The notes: generated by a model not told the origin, from the letters alone. Positions 12,751 to 20,590 are shown, counted from the first letter of the stretch. The stretch is DNA of 33,432 bases from JBFMFH01 sp040752275 (GCA_040752275.1 JBFMFH010000100.1:1-33432), one strand, 5' to 3'. Program-made: numbers and translations.

Positions 12751-15460
12751 TGCGCAGGACGTAGTCGCCGGCCGCCAGGGGCGCGAGCGTCACCTCGCCC
12801 CGCACCCACTGCACGTCGTCTCTCGTCGAGGTGGAGGCCGCGACGACGATCGCGATCGGCCGGCCTCGCCGGTCGAGCAGTTCAGCCGACACCGCATCAG
12901 GCGCTGCGCTGAGCGAGAGCTCGACCGCGACGCGTTCGGTCCGCCGGAAGCGGAGGTCGGACGTCACCACCTCGGCCGGCCCGGTTGTCCGGCCGCGCCG
13001 GTAGTAGATGGGGCTGCCCACGACGAGGCGCGCGTCTCCCGGAGGGGCCGGCAGTTCGAAGCGGCTCGTGTCGGTGCTGGGGATGCCGCCGGTTGCCGGC
13101 CTCACGCGCACGCGCACGGCGTAGCCGCCCGGATCGAGCCACACGTCCTCGGCCGAGCGGGGGAAGCGCGTCGCGAATCGGCCGTTCGCCTCGATGGGCA
13201 CGCTGTACGCCAGTATCTCGGCGTTGTCCTTCCCGAGGATGGCTACCTGAGCCTCTCCACCCTTGCTCCAGTCGTCGGCGCCCTGGCGGCGCACGTCGAC
13301 CTCGCCGAACACCCACAGGGCCGGTTCGGCGGCTGCCGGCTTGCCCGGCATCTGCCCGCCGGCGGGTGTCCACCACCCCTGGCTCACGTGGAATCGAAAG
13401 ACGGCTCCGGGACGCATCGAGTCGAGCGATGACACGGCCCGAGTGATCGCCGCCGCCGCTTCGCCGGCCGCGGTCGACTCCGCCGACGGGGCGGCGGCAC
13501 GGGCCGCGACTTCCTCCTCAGTCGGCGCCTGATAGCCGCGCCGCGCCCGGACATCCACGCCGGGCCTCTTCACGCGGACTCTGATGGAGCGGTACCTCCC
13601 GTCCAGCTTGGTATTGGTCGTCGTGTACCCCAGCAGGTAGTACGACGACAGATCGTCGACGACCCGCTTGAGCCCCGCATCGATGTCGTTCGAGTCCATG
13701 ACCGCCATGCCGTCCGTGTTGTCGGCCAGCACGCGCAGCGCATCGTGACGGGCACGGAGCATCGCGTAGTCCACGCTCGGGGGCGGAGGCGGATTGGGGC
13801 CGATGTTGGTGTCGAACACGACGAGCCCGCGAGGTTCCACCGGGTAGAAGCTCGAGTTCGCCCGGTTGGCGACATTCGTGAGGTCGAAGAAGCGGCGCTG
13901 GTTGTCCACGTTGGACAGCATGATCCGCTCCGAGTCACAGGTCGCCCTGTCGGCCCCCATATTCGTGTTGCGACGGTCCGTCGTCTCGATCCTGCCGTCT
14001 GGACCGACGTAGATGCCGGGGCGCTGGTAGGTGCCGCCGGCCTCCGCCAGAACCCGGTTCGGCCGGTACAGGAGATAGCCCTCGCTGATGAGGAGGATCG
14101 CCTTGCGTTCCTCGCGAATGCCCTCGAGGTGCACGACCAGGTCTTCGAGGGCATCGAGCGACCGCACCTCGCGCCGGCGATCGATCATCTCCTGGGCAAT
14201 CCAGGACCTGGAGCCCCTCTCGCCCGCACCCGGCGGATAGCACATCTCGTACTGCTTCTCCACCGGATCGTCCGTGATGATCGAGAACCGCTCTCCCCAG
14301 AAGGCGTTCCTGTCCAGGATGTCCTGCAGTTGATCGGTCCGACGCGTGAACATCAGGTCCGCCGCCGACATCGCCGGCGTCATGATCGCGATGAAATCAT
14401 CCTGCGCGATGATCCGTTGCAGCAGGGTCATGAGGTGCCGCCGGATCTGCATGCTGCTCGAGACCTGGACGTGATGGGTGTCGAGGAACAGGACGAACAG
14501 CCGAGCCCGCGGGTCGGCGGCCATCTGATTGGCTTCTTGCACCGATCGCGGCTCGACCCTGGTGATGGCGGGCCCGCCTGCCTGGATCTTGACCCGCTCG
14601 AAGGTCTCCACCTTCTGCAGCACGCCATCCTCGTAGATCTCGAACTCGGCCGCCGTCAAATCCTCCACCGGCCTGCCATCCTTCGTCGGGTAGGCATCTA
14701 CACGAACGAAGTTCGCGCCGGCCCTGAAGACCGGCGGCGGCTGTTGGCCCTGATCGCGCTGGGGCGCCTGCTGGGCGGGCTTCTGGCTCGCCTGCCCGCT
14801 GCCCTGCTGAGCCTGCGCTGGCTGCTGGGCGACGAGCGCCAGACTCGCCACGACCAGGAGGGTCACGGATCCGGACGCAACCTCGGGGCTGCGTCCGAAC
14901 CGGCGACGGAAGGCCCGGATGAGGGTCGCCGCGAAGACGACAATCAGCGCCAACAAGAAGAGGGCCACGCCGAGCGCGACCAGCGGATACCTGAGCGCGA
15001 CATAGCCGAGGCCCACGACGAAGGCGTCTTCGCCGAGGCTCAGCGCCCAGTTGGAGAACGGTTCGGGGCTCGTGTTCACCAGGACGCGGGTGCCCGCCTT
15101 CGTCACGTGCGAGCTCCCCGCCACCACGCCACCGACGAGCGCGGCGAGGGCGGTCATCGCCGGCGAGGCGTCGCCCAGGGCGGTGACCGCGATCAGGGCG
15201 CCCCCGAGCGGGCGGATCAGCGTGTGCACCGTATCCCAGGCCGAGTCCACCCACGGGATCTTGTCGGCCAGGAACTCGACGACGTAGAGGGCGATGGCGG
15301 TGTAGATGACCAAGTCGCTGTCGAATGCCTTGTACTGCGGCGGCAGGTCTACCCAGCCGAATCGCGAGGCAAGACCGACCAGCGCCACCGTCGCGTACAG
15401 GTTGATGCCGGCGGCGAGCGAGAACCCCAGCGTGCGTCCGAGGTCGGCGAGCTGGTCCAT
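12689..15460 (-). CDS. membrane DUF4126 domain fused to an acidobacterial-type VWFA protein
   Basis: A 923-residue protein. Residues 1-180 match DUF4126: SLAAGINLYATVALVGLASR, then several membrane helices, ending at LLALIVVFAATLIRAFRRR. After a basic stretch comes a second hydrophobic segment (VTLLVVASLALVAQQPAQAQQ, about 197-217) that resembles a signal peptide, then a Gln/Pro-rich linker. From about 245 it follows the acidobacterial VWFA-related family: VEDLTAAEFEIYEDGVLQKV, RLFVLFLDTHHV, SEGYLLYRPN, NSSFYPVEPRGL, YYLLGYTTTN and RYRSIRVRVKRPGVDVRARRGY. The C-terminal 250 residues are beta-rich. VWFA relatives normally start with their own signal peptide, so the fusion is unusual. The start at 15460 fits DUF4126, though no ribosome binding site is seen. 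Confidence 0.85.
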   Translation of the reverse strand: MDQLADLGRTLGFSLAAGINLYATVALVGLASRFGWVDLPPQYKAFDSDLVIYTAIALYVVEFLADKIPWVDSAWDTVHTLIRPLGGALIAVTALGDASPAMTALAALVGGVVAGSSHVTKAGTRVLVNTSPEPFSNWALSLGEDAFVVGLGYVALRYPLVALGVALFLLALIVVFAATLIRAFRRRFGRSPEVASGSVTLLVVASLALVAQQPAQAQQGSGQASQKPAQQAPQRDQGQQPPPVFRAGANFVRVDAYPTKDGRPVEDLTAAEFEIYEDGVLQKVETFERVKIQAGGPAITRVEPRSVQEANQMAADPRARLFVLFLDTHHVQVSSSMQIRRHLMTLLQRIIAQDDFIAIMTPAMSAADLMFTRRTDQLQDILDRNAFWGERFSIITDDPVEKQYEMCYPPGAGERGSRSWIAQEMIDRRREVRSLDALEDLVVHLEGIREERKAILLISEGYLLYRPNRVLAEAGGTYQRPGIYVGPDGRIETTDRRNTNMGADRATCDSERIMLSNVDNQRRFFDLTNVANRANSSFYPVEPRGLVVFDTNIGPNPPPPPSVDYAMLRARHDALRVLADNTDGMAVMDSNDIDAGLKRVVDDLSSYYLLGYTTTNTKLDGRYRSIRVRVKRPGVDVRARRGYQAPTEEEVAARAAAPSAESTAAGEAAAAITRAVSSLDSMRPGAVFRFHVSQGWWTPAGGQMPGKPAAAEPALWVFGEVDVRRQGADDWSKGGEAQVAILGKDNAEILAYSVPIEANGRFATRFPRSAEDVWLDPGGYAVRVRVRPATGGIPSTDTSRFELPAPPGDARLVVGSPIYYRRGRTTGPAEVVTSDLRFRRTERVAVELSLSAAPDAVSAELLDRRGRPIAIVVAASTSTRDDVQWVRGEVTLAPLAAGDYVLRITAKKGSDQAEMLAAFRIVN

Positions 15461-15476
15461 TGAGGCATCATAAAGG

Positions 15477-15508
15477 AAAAAGCCCGACCCGGCGGTGCCG
15501 GATCGGGC
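15477..15508 (-). terminator. rho-independent terminator of carD
   Basis: A 12-bp stem with one mismatch (15482-15493 pairing with 15497-15508) and a three-base loop. On the minus strand it is followed by five T residues (15481-15477). It lies 37 bases past the carD stop. Confidence 0.85.
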
Positions 15509-15545
15509 CCTGGTCGTTCCGGGCGAGTGCCCCGCGTGTCGGGAC

Positions 15546-16121
15546 CTACGAGGGCCGTTTCTTCGACGGGACGGCCATCTTCTTCCCGTTGGTCTTGGCG
15601 GCCTTCGCGCGGGCGAGTCCCCGGGCGCGCATCTGCAGGCAGCGATCGAGGGCCGTGTCGAGCCGGTTCTCGATGGCCTGCGATTTCTCGCGCGCGACCT
15701 CGGACACTTCCGAGATGATCAGGAACCGGGCGCGGTCCAGCATCCGTTTCTCCCGGAAGGACAGGCTCTTCGACTTGCTCAGCAGCGTGAGGCTCTTGAG
15801 CACGTCGGCCACGTCGTAGATCGACCCGGTCCGCATCTTCTCCGAGTTGTCCTTGAAGCGACCCTTCCAGTTCTGCTGGCTGTCGATCTTGCCGTCGCCG
15901 AGCAGCTTGAAGAGGCGGTCGACTTCGACGTCGGCGATTGCCCGCCGCAATCCGACGCCATCCACGTTCGCGACTGGCACGAGAACGGTCGTGTCGTTCG
16001 ACGCGATGCGCAGGTGATAGAAGCCGCAGGTCGTACCGAGAATGGTCTTCTCTTCGATCCCTTCGACAATCCCAAGGCCATGATTCGGGTAGATGACCTT
16101 GTCACCAACCTGGTATGTCAC
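15546..16121 (-). CDS. carD: CarD-family transcription regulator
   Basis: A 191-residue RNA polymerase-binding regulator. The N-terminal Tudor-like RNAP-interaction domain is evident from YQVGDKVIYPNHGLGIVEGI, GFYHLRIASNDTTVLVPV and DGVGLRRAI (to about residue 65). The helical DNA-binding domain carries KDNSEKMRTGS, ADVLKSLTLLSKSKSLSFREKRMLDRAR and the terminal helices. The C-terminus is a Lys-rich tail (about 170-191). The GTG at 16121 is preceded by AGGGGAAG; an in-frame ATG at 16217 lies upstream of the transcription start and cannot be used. CarD stabilises open complexes at rRNA and other promoters. It is monocistronic, bounded by a consensus promoter and an intrinsic terminator. Confidence 0.95.
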   Translation of the reverse strand: MTYQVGDKVIYPNHGLGIVEGIEEKTILGTTCGFYHLRIASNDTTVLVPVANVDGVGLRRAIADVEVDRLFKLLGDGKIDSQQNWKGRFKDNSEKMRTGSIYDVADVLKSLTLLSKSKSLSFREKRMLDRARFLIISEVSEVAREKSQAIENRLDTALDRCLQMRARGLARAKAAKTNGKKMAVPSKKRPS

Positions 16122-16195
16122 TAGCTTCCCCTCGCTGATAGGAGTTACATGGAAGGTGTCACAGAGGTTATCAGACGCGTGTCCAACCGCCGTCC

Positions 16196-16224
16196 AGTAT
16201 AGCGCAGCCTCGGACAAAACTCAA
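16196..16224 (-). promoter_or_regulatory. consensus promoter of carD
   Basis: On the minus strand: TTGAGT (16219-16224), exactly 17 bases, TATACT (16196-16201). The predicted start is near 16189, giving a leader of about 68 bases with its own ribosome binding site. Confidence 0.75.
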
Positions 16225-16384
16225 GAAAAACCGTGCAAAAACGCCAGATTTTCGTCTTTCATTCGCTATCGCCCATTAACGGGGCATCATTCGCGCCGGG
16301 CCCGCCCAGCCCCGTTCCGCCGGCGGGCACGTGGCCAAGTCCTTCAGTGGACGTGCGTTGCACCGACCGCCGCGCCGTGGCATC

Positions 16385-16604
16385 CTAGGCCCGGCACTCA
16401 CTTGGGCTGACCCGGGGCGACCAGCCAGACGTAGCCCCCGGGTCGGCCGGCAGACGTAGGCTAAGGCCTTCTTGGAAGGCCGTCGCCGCTGGCGAAGGCC
16501 CCAGCAAGGAGGCTAGCCAGACCCTAGCCACGAGGGCACCGCTCAGACGTGGCCTCAGGGCTGTGGCCCTGGGGGAGACGAGAACCGGCTCGCGGGGAGG
16601 CACT
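16385..16604 (+). other. strongly structured non-coding stretch ahead of the exported methyltransferase
   Basis: No credible gene lies between the carD promoter and the methyltransferase start. The first part (16230-16384) shows nothing clear. From 16385 four perfect hairpins follow in order: GGCCTTC-TTG-GAAGGCC (16465-16481), TCGCC-GCT-GGCGA (16483-16495), GGCTAG-N7-CTAGCC (16511-16529) and CAGGGC-TGTG-GCCCTG (16556-16571). The heptamer CAGACGT occurs three times (16426, 16451, 16544), always followed by A/G-G. This could be an mRNA leader element or a separate small RNA. It matches no riboswitch class I can recall by eye. Confidence 0.4.
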
Positions 16605-17189
16605 ATGAGAGATTCTCGGGGACTGATTGTCTGCACCGCCGTCGCGATGTTCATCGCTCCCGCCCGTTCGACGCCGATTTCGCCAGTCACCGATCGGGCC
16701 GCGCAGACTCAAAGCCTTGCTCCCTACGTGCCGACGCCGCCGGAAGTCGTCGACCGGATGCTGGCGCTCGCCGGCGTCAGCAAGGACGACGTCCTCTACG
16801 ACCTTGGCTGCGGAGACGGCCGCATTCCCATTGCCGCCGCCGTGAAGTTCGGGGCACGCGGTGTCGGTGTGGACATCGATCCGGAGCGCATCAAGGAGGC
16901 CGAGGCGAACGCCAAGGCGGCCGGCGTCAGCGATCGCGTGACCTTCAAGCTGCAGGACGCCATGACGACCGACGTGTCCCCGGCGACGGTCGTTACCTTG
17001 TATCTGTTGTCGACGTCGAATATGAAGCTCCGCCCGATCCTGACGAAGCACCTGAAGCCCGGAGCACGCATCGTCTCGCACTCGTTCGACATGGGGGATT
17101 GGGTACCCCTCAAGACCGAGAGCTTCCAGGACCGGAGCGGCTATACGCGCACCTTGTACCTGTGGAAGGCGGACGGGGTCGTACGATAG
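16605..17189 (+). CDS. exported class I SAM-dependent methyltransferase-like protein
   Basis: A 194-residue protein with an N-terminal hydrophobic segment (GLIVCTAVAMFIAPARS, about 5-22) that looks like a signal peptide, followed by a methyltransferase core. PYVPTPPEVVDRMLALAGV leads into VLYDLGCGDGRI (SAM-binding loop), then GVDIDPERI (acidic ribose-binding position) and LQDAMTTD. The C-terminal half has LKPGARIVSHSFDMGDW. GGGGAGG stands 5 bases before the ATG at 16605; an in-frame start at 16563 lies within the structured region. SAM is cytoplasmic, so an exported enzyme is puzzling; the segment may instead anchor it to the inner face of the membrane. Substrate unknown. Confidence 0.85.
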   Translation: MRDSRGLIVCTAVAMFIAPARSTPISPVTDRAAQTQSLAPYVPTPPEVVDRMLALAGVSKDDVLYDLGCGDGRIPIAAAVKFGARGVGVDIDPERIKEAEANAKAAGVSDRVTFKLQDAMTTDVSPATVVTLYLLSTSNMKLRPILTKHLKPGARIVSHSFDMGDWVPLKTESFQDRSGYTRTLYLWKADGVVR

Positions 17190-17190
17190 G

Positions 17191-17246
17191 CGGGATTCGG
17201 GATTCGGGATTCGGGGGGAATCGGGGGAATTCGGGGCGTCGGGGTT
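17191..17246. repeat. CGGGATT heptad repeat with degenerate G-rich extension
   Basis: CGGGATT three times at 17191-17211, then degenerate G-rich copies to about 17246. It directly follows the methyltransferase stop. The same heptad, on the opposite strand, occurs at 7752-7772. Four or more G-tracts make it a potential G-quadruplex. Confidence 0.7.
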
Positions 17247-17382
17247 CAGGGCGCGCCCTCCCCGCGCAGAATGCCGGCTTTTCCGGGACGGGGCCCTGGT
17301 GTGGGGCGGGCCCGAGAGTCAGGTTGCCATTTTGGCCATCTGCCGGACACCCGTTCGGTGGCGGCTCGCATCGGACTGGGTG

Positions 17383-17622
17383 TGCGAGATCACCTCGCCG
17401 TCGACTGCGGCCTTCAACCGTGCGCGGAAGCTCCGCATCTGCGCGCGCGAGCAGGTCGCGCATGCATGGCTCATCGATCCCTTCGCACGGATGCTGGAGG
17501 TGCTGCGATTGGAGGCAAGGCGCTGGTCCGTCCTCGCGGTTCACGCCGGCAACGAGGTTGTCAGGGCCGAGCCGTTCGTCGAGTTGGAGTTCGCGCTGGC
17601 CGATCTCTGGATCGGAGACTGA
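17383..17622 (+). pseudogene. C-terminal remnant of a Uma2-type (DUF820) nuclease-fold protein
   Basis: About 80 residues match the C-terminal half of Uma2/DUF820 proteins: SDWVCEITSPSTA, RKLRICAREQVAHAWLIDPFARMLEVLRL, VLAVHAGNEVVRAEPF and a last helix. The family has about 190 residues; the N-terminal half with the first strand residues of the PD-(D/E)xK-like site is absent, and the frame upstream of 17383 is unrelated. A nominal ATG exists at 17299. Truncation, together with neighbouring toxin-antitoxin parts and repeats, suggests decayed accessory DNA. Confidence 0.6.
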
Positions 17623-17656
17623 CGTTCGCAGGCCACGACTCAGACCCGGTGGCACA

Positions 17657-18076
17657 ATGCCTCCCGTGGACGGACTGCTAGACCAGACCTGCCGCCGGCT
17701 CGGCGTGGACACGGTGTACCTGTTCGGTTCGCGTGCGGACGACGGGCTGCGCGCGCTGGCGGGCGAAGCCGTGGACGCTCACGGATCCGATTTCGATGTG
17801 GGCGTGTATTTCGTGCCGGGAGGCTCAGTCCGTCCCGACCTGGCCGGTCTCCAGGTCGCGCTCGAAGACCTGTTCGCGCCGTTGCGGGTGGACCTCGTGC
17901 CGCTCGCCGCGGTCGATTCGCTGTTTCAGTTCCGCGCCATTGACGGCCACCGTGTGTTCGCCGCCGACTCGGAGCGTGCCGACCGAAGGGAACTCGTGGT
18001 CATGAGGCGCGCGGCCGAGTTGCTTCCGATCCAGCGCGCCGCCGAACGCGAGCGTTTCGGGGTGGTCACGTCATGA
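17657..18076 (+). CDS. orphan MNT-type nucleotidyltransferase domain protein
   Basis: A 139-residue minimal nucleotidyltransferase. TVYLFGSRA is the GS motif and SDFDVGVYF the catalytic DxD pair. The spacing between them is widened by about 14 residues (DDGLRALAGEAVDAHG) compared with the compact MntA at 19716. A C-terminal helix (residues 110-130) contains REL...RRAAELLPIQ. Proteins of this type usually pair with a HEPN partner in toxin-antitoxin modules; none follows, since the next feature is a tRNA gene 130 bases on. No ribosome binding site is obvious before the ATG at 17657. It may be a leftover antitoxin or an independent adenylyltransferase. Confidence 0.75.
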   Translation: MPPVDGLLDQTCRRLGVDTVYLFGSRADDGLRALAGEAVDAHGSDFDVGVYFVPGGSVRPDLAGLQVALEDLFAPLRVDLVPLAAVDSLFQFRAIDGHRVFAADSERADRRELVVMRRAAELLPIQRAAERERFGVVTS

Positions 18077-18168
18077 CGCGCAGCGCTGGATTGGTCCCCT
18101 CGTGCCGTACCCGCACGCGACACCCCACGCGACACCGTGCCGCGGGCGGGACCGTTGGACCCGCGTGC

Positions 18169-18174
18169 TATACT
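18169..18174 (+). promoter_or_regulatory. -10 box of the tRNA-Leu gene
   Basis: TATACT at 18169-18174, 31 bases before the mature tRNA 5' end. No good -35 box is seen. Confidence 0.4.
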
Positions 18175-18205
18175 CGGGTCGTTCGTGCCCGCCTATCTTG
18201 AACGT

Positions 18206-18294
18206 GCCGGAGTGGCGAAACTGGCAGACGCGCGGGACTCAAAATCCCGTTCTCTTCACTGAGAGTGTGGGTTCGATTCCCTCCTCCGGCACCA
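18206..18294 (+). tRNA. tRNA-Leu (anticodon CAA)
   Basis: Acceptor stem GCCGGAG (18206) pairs with CTCCGGC (18284-18290), followed by A and an encoded CCA (18292-18294). The anticodon arm is CGGGA-CTCAAAA-TCCCG, giving anticodon CAA for UUG codons. A long variable arm (TCTCTTCACTGAGAG) and a GGTTCGATTCC T-loop confirm a class II leucine tRNA. The DNA just beyond carries an inverted copy of its 3' end. Confidence 0.97.
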
Positions 18295-18326
18295 CGCTCC
18301 GCATCACGCTCCGCGTGGTGCCGGAG
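18284..18326. repeat. 14-bp perfect inverted repeat using the tRNA-Leu 3' end
   Basis: CTCCGGCACCACGC (18284-18297) and its exact reverse complement (18313-18326) flank a 15-base loop. The right arm reproduces the first bases of the tRNA (TGCCGGAGT). It has no T-tract, so it is not a canonical terminator. Confidence 0.85.
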
Positions 18327-18364
18327 TCAGTCATCCAGGTGGCCGTTCCAGGTGCGCCAGATGC

Positions 18365-18370
18365 TATACT
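18365..18370 (+). promoter_or_regulatory. -10 box of the alpha/beta hydrolase gene
   Basis: TATACT at 18365-18370, 40 bases before the ATG, with a weak -35 region. The leader contains AAAGGA as ribosome binding site. Confidence 0.45.
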
Positions 18371-18410
18371 CCGCCGGTCGCCTCATCGGGCGACAGAAAG
18401 GACTGGTTTC

Positions 18411-19526
18411 ATGCTGCGTCATGGCAAGTCCCTCACGCGGGCACTCTGCGGCTCGGCGGCGATCTCCCTGGCCGTACCGCTGTTCTCGCTGCTGGCCGTC
18501 TCGACCAGCTTCGCCCAACCCTCGCAGAACACCGGGAACATCGTGGACGGGCATGGGGTGCTACCGGAGCGCCGCATCCGCGCGTACACGTACCTCGGTG
18601 GCGATGAGCACGTCATCCGCCAGACGGTGGCGCGGATCACCAGGCAGGATGGCGATGCTCCCGGATCCTGGGTCTACGAGTGGCGCGTTCTCGGCGAGTA
18701 CTTCGAGAACCTCGGCGACACGCTCGCCAAGCGGGGACCACATCGGGCAGCGATCGACGCCTATGTGACGTCCGTCGCCTACTACGGGCTCGCCTGGTTC
18801 CCGAGGATCACCAACGCCGAGGAAGCCAAGGCCTACGATCAGCAGCTGCGCGCGTATCAGAAGGCAGGGAAGCTGTCCGACGTGCCGCTGGAGGTGGTCA
18901 AGGTGCCGTTCAGGGACGGCGTGATTACCACCTATCTCCACAAGCCGGTGGGCGTCGAGAAGCCGCCGCTCGTCCTCTACGCCGGGGGCGTCGACCAGTA
19001 CAAGGCAAACCACTACCGCGCGGTCCAGGACTTTCTCCACAAGGGGCTGGCCGTCGCCACCTTCGACCTGCCCGGCTTCGGCGAGAGCCGGCAGTGGGGC
19101 AGAGATTCGACGTCAGCTCCCCATCTCGCGCTCCTGGATCACTACGTGAAGCGCACGGACATCGACACCACACGCATCAGCCTCTTCGGGCAGAGCTATG
19201 GCGCGGGCGCCTCGTTGCGTGCGGCCCTGCGAAACGATTCGCGCGTCAAGTCGGTTGTGGCCTTCTGCGGGGCAATGCACCTGGGCACTGACCGATCGCT
19301 GGCGCCCAACGCAAAGGTCGGCGACAAGATCATCAACGGACCGCTGCTCGTGGTCAACGGCACGCGCGATCCCGGCAGCCCCGTCGATGACCTGATGTCG
19401 ACCTACCAGGCAGCAAAGGAAGGCGACATCTGGCTGCTCGGCCTCGGCGAGCACTGCGCGGTGGAGTACTATCCGACCGTGATGCCGCACGTGGCCCAGT
19501 GGGTGGTCGAGAAGAACGCCAAGTGA
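18411..19526 (+). CDS. secreted alpha/beta hydrolase, FrsA/pseudooxynicotine hydrolase-like
   Basis: A 371-residue protein with a signal peptide (hydrophobic core SLAVPLFSLLAVSTSFAQ, cleavage about residue 36). A helical N-terminal region (about 45-155) contains YEWRVLGEYFENLGD. The hydrolase core follows: PPLVLYAGGVDQYK (oxyanion region), FDLPGFGES, and the nucleophile elbow LFGQSYGAG (GxSxG). The acid is probably the Asp of NGTRDPGSP and the His lies in GEHCAVEYY. This architecture, an N-terminal helical cap before the core, is that of the FrsA/DUF1100 esterase group, including C-C bond hydrolases. AAAGGA lies 8 bases before the ATG at 18411. Substrate unknown; the exported form suggests degradation of an external compound. 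Confidence 0.88.
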   Translation: MLRHGKSLTRALCGSAAISLAVPLFSLLAVSTSFAQPSQNTGNIVDGHGVLPERRIRAYTYLGGDEHVIRQTVARITRQDGDAPGSWVYEWRVLGEYFENLGDTLAKRGPHRAAIDAYVTSVAYYGLAWFPRITNAEEAKAYDQQLRAYQKAGKLSDVPLEVVKVPFRDGVITTYLHKPVGVEKPPLVLYAGGVDQYKANHYRAVQDFLHKGLAVATFDLPGFGESRQWGRDSTSAPHLALLDHYVKRTDIDTTRISLFGQSYGAGASLRAALRNDSRVKSVVAFCGAMHLGTDRSLAPNAKVGDKIINGPLLVVNGTRDPGSPVDDLMSTYQAAKEGDIWLLGLGEHCAVEYYPTVMPHVAQWVVEKNAK

Positions 19527-19703
19527 CGGACCGCCCGCTGCGTTGACACCGAGAATGGCCGCCCCGCGTGGGGATCTCGGCGTGATCAGGCCTCCGCCGA
19601 GACCCACGCAGTCCCGACGCCTCCACCGCGGAGTCCCCGCCCGGGGCTTCGCCTGGTGGTGCGGGCCGGACGGGCGAGTGCCGCTTCGTGGTACCGCAGA
19701 CGC

Positions 19704-19709
19704 TATAAT
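19704..19709 (+). promoter_or_regulatory. perfect -10 box of mntA-hepT, leaderless start predicted
   Basis: TATAAT at 19704-19709 with only six bases before the ATG at 19716. No ribosome binding site can fit. The -35 region is weak. Confidence 0.6.
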
Positions 19710-19715
19710 CCCCTT

Positions 19716-20138
19716 ATGCGGTCAGCCTCGGGCGATGATCTGATCGGCGCGGTCCGCACATTCTTTGCTACGCCGCCCGCCGGCATGGCGGCCGTGTACG
19801 TGTTCGGCAGCGCAGCGAGGGGCCAGTCGCGTCCGGAGAGCGACGTCGACGTGGCGGTGCTCTTCGACCAGGACCCGCCGCGCACCCTCAAGGGCCTGCG
19901 TTTCGATCTCGCCGATGCCCTCGCGCAACACCTCGGCCGGAACGTCGACCTGATCGTGCTGAATCGGGCCCCTGCCGACCTCGTACACCGCGTTCTCAGG
20001 GACGGCGTCCTCGTATGCGAGCCGGACCGATCGGCCCGCGTCAGCTTCGAAGTCCGACGCCGGAACGAGTACTTCGATCTCGACCCGATTCGGCGCCAGT
20101 ACCGCCGGGTCGCAGGGACCGGGTCCAGCCCGCCATGA
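19716..20138 (+). CDS. mntA: MntA-type antitoxin, protein adenylyltransferase
   Basis: A 140-residue minimal nucleotidyltransferase. The catalytic signature is VFGSAARG (Gly31-Ser32) followed by ESDVDVAV (Asp43, Asp45), then LNRAPADLVHRVLRDGVLV. In the MntA-HepT system the antitoxin AMPylates a tyrosine beside the HepT RNase motif to silence the toxin. The gene overlaps hepT by four bases (ATGA). The ATG at 19716 was chosen because it lies six bases after TATAAT; a longer frame upstream has no support. It belongs to an islet with another nucleotidyltransferase, a Uma2 relic and an IS relic. Confidence 0.9.
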   Translation: MRSASGDDLIGAVRTFFATPPAGMAAVYVFGSAARGQSRPESDVDVAVLFDQDPPRTLKGLRFDLADALAQHLGRNVDLIVLNRAPADLVHRVLRDGVLVCEPDRSARVSFEVRRRNEYFDLDPIRRQYRRVAGTGSSPP

Positions 20139-20590
20139 CCGATCGACCGCTGATCGAGAAGCGCCTCGCCATCATCGACACTTGCCTGTCCGATCTGCGG
20201 CGGCTCGCCCGACCCGACCAGCTCGAGTCGGACATTCGGGAGGAGCGTTTCGTCGAGCACACGCTGCAGGTCGCCATCCAGGCCTGCCTGGACATCGCTT
20301 CGCACATTGTCTCGGACCGCCGGCTCGGTGAGCCAGCGACCAATCGTGACCTGTTCGGACTGCTGGAACGGGATGGCTGGATTGCCGCAGCTCTGCGCGA
20401 GCGGCTTGCTGATATGGCCGGATTCAGGAACGTGCTGGTTCACGGCTACGACGACGTGGACCTGGCCGTGGTCCGTGACGTGCTCGCCAACCACCTCATG
20501 GACCTCTCGGACTTCGCCGAGTGCGTGCGGCAGTTCCTCGACAGTGGGCTTGCGAACGACGACGGCCACTCGAAGACCGACAACGACTGA
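20135..20590 (+). CDS. hepT: HepT-type HEPN toxin ribonuclease
   Basis: A 151-residue all-helical HEPN protein. The RNase motif is intact as FRNVLVHGY: Arg98-x4-His103-x-Tyr105, the RX4HXY form in which the tyrosine is the target of MntA. Upstream the helices ERFVEHTLQVAIQACLDIASHIVS match DUF86/HepT. Its ATG overlaps the mntA stop, the standard antitoxin-first order. The last residues after LANDDGHSK are polar and unstructured. With all catalytic residues present in both partners, the module looks functional, serving as plasmid/island maintenance or anti-phage defence. Confidence 0.92.
   Translation: MTDRPLIEKRLAIIDTCLSDLRRLARPDQLESDIREERFVEHTLQVAIQACLDIASHIVSDRRLGEPATNRDLFGLLERDGWIAAALRERLADMAGFRNVLVHGYDDVDLAVVRDVLANHLMDLSDFAECVRQFLDSGLANDDGHSKTDND

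Noticed and set aside
13745..15463. 572-codon plus-strand open frame
   Set aside because: Antisense to the DUF4126-VWFA gene and rich in Arg/His/Asp with no domain.
16385..16690. 101-codon minus-strand frame over the structured region
   Set aside because: No ribosome binding site or motif, and it runs into the methyltransferase start; the hairpins explain the region better.
18284..18326. Rho-independent terminator after tRNA-Leu
   Set aside because: The stem is perfect but its left arm is the mature tRNA 3' end and there is no T-tract.
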